Source of the DNA: Apis mellifera
Taxonomy: Eukaryota; Arthropoda; Insecta; Hymenoptera; Apidae
Assembly (NCBI RefSeq): GCF_003254395.2
Contig: NC_037650.1
Span: 4,337,001 to 4,401,000, forward strand
Direction: 5' to 3'
Length of the DNA: 64,000 nt
Program-made: the position numbers and the translations under genes
Notes under the pieces: model-generated
Told to the model about the DNA's origin: nothing
The model's input: the letters and a program-made list of their open reading frames with translations, nothing else
The model's database searches: none
In this document: one piece after another, positions 63,672 to 64,000 of the stretch
How the letters are laid out: the number at the start of each line of letters is the position of its first letter
How positions within the stretch are numbered: the stretch's first letter is position 1

Positions 63672-64000
63672 CTGCACGAACAGATTGATAATCGTTATTA
63701 ATAGAAATTTCGTTCCGTTTCGTTTCTTTTTTTCTAGTTTTCTTTTCTGTCTCGCGCGATAGCGGTTCGCGAAAAACAGGACGAAGATCTTATTATTCGA
63801 ATCGCGGCGTGCCGGTGCAATTAGTCGAGGGATCTACAACGGTTCACGATGAACGAGTTGAAAACGAAACTAACTCGACTCGTTTCGTATTCGGAATTTA
63901 ATCGGAATTGTACGGAGATGCAAATCGGGGAACAAGTTGTTTAAAAATCGTGTTCCAATTTTTTGGGGCATGAATTTGAATACATTTGTCGTAAATTAAT
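63672..64000 (-). other. Intron of the filzig-like gene
   Basis: Immediately upstream of the acceptor at 63672. The next upstream exon was not seen before the window end. Confidence 0.6.

Overview
This is an insect nuclear window. It is very AT-rich, its genes carry short GT-AG introns, and T-tracts and microsatellites are common. A neuropeptide precursor carrying ITGQGNRIF between KR sites matches honeybee prohormone-3, so the source is Apis mellifera or a very close relative. All gene models were built by hand from splice sites and reading phase; no database was searched.

Layout. 1.1-7.1 kb (+): a putative spliced long noncoding RNA locus (locus A) with a CpG/CCAAT/CRE-like promoter. 7.2-9.8 kb (-): cysteine dioxygenase, 4 exons, tail to tail with locus A. 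11.1-18.9 kb (-): a 6-exon gene for a ~2446-aa, extremely repetitive protein ending in Cys-rich knuckle-like motifs. 19.4-25.7 kb (-): a 17-exon DC-STAMP/RING membrane protein of the sneaky/DCST/SPE-42 type with a ~920-aa disordered tail. 26.2-32.3 kb (+): locus B, a second noncoding locus that repeats the landmarks of locus A in the same order and at similar spacing. 33.0-48.2 kb (+): myosin V (didum), 21 coding exons, with a 6.5-kb first intron. 49.6-52.7 kb (-): CCT5/TCP-1 epsilon, 7 exons. 55.5-57.3 kb (-): ITG-like prohormone-3. 59.5-63.7 kb (-): the C-terminal part of a filzig-type trypsin-like serine protease, whose 5' exons lie beyond the window.

Function. Myosin V, CCT5, CDO, the prohormone and filzig are conserved genes that happen to be neighbours. 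The DC-STAMP gene and the repeat gene lie head to tail about 0.5 kb apart. Both have fast-evolving, Cys-containing, low-complexity tails. Since the DC-STAMP family acts in sperm, a shared germline role is a reasonable inference but is not shown by sequence.

The most unusual content is the pair of collinear noncoding loci A and B. They share short, strongly conserved non-codon-like blocks, a 9-bp-stem hairpin with substitutions at one pair, a repeated AGAGTCAGTGTTT motif and similar 3' regions. They flank the fast-evolving protein genes. Locus B also carries five copies of TAGTGTTGCG.
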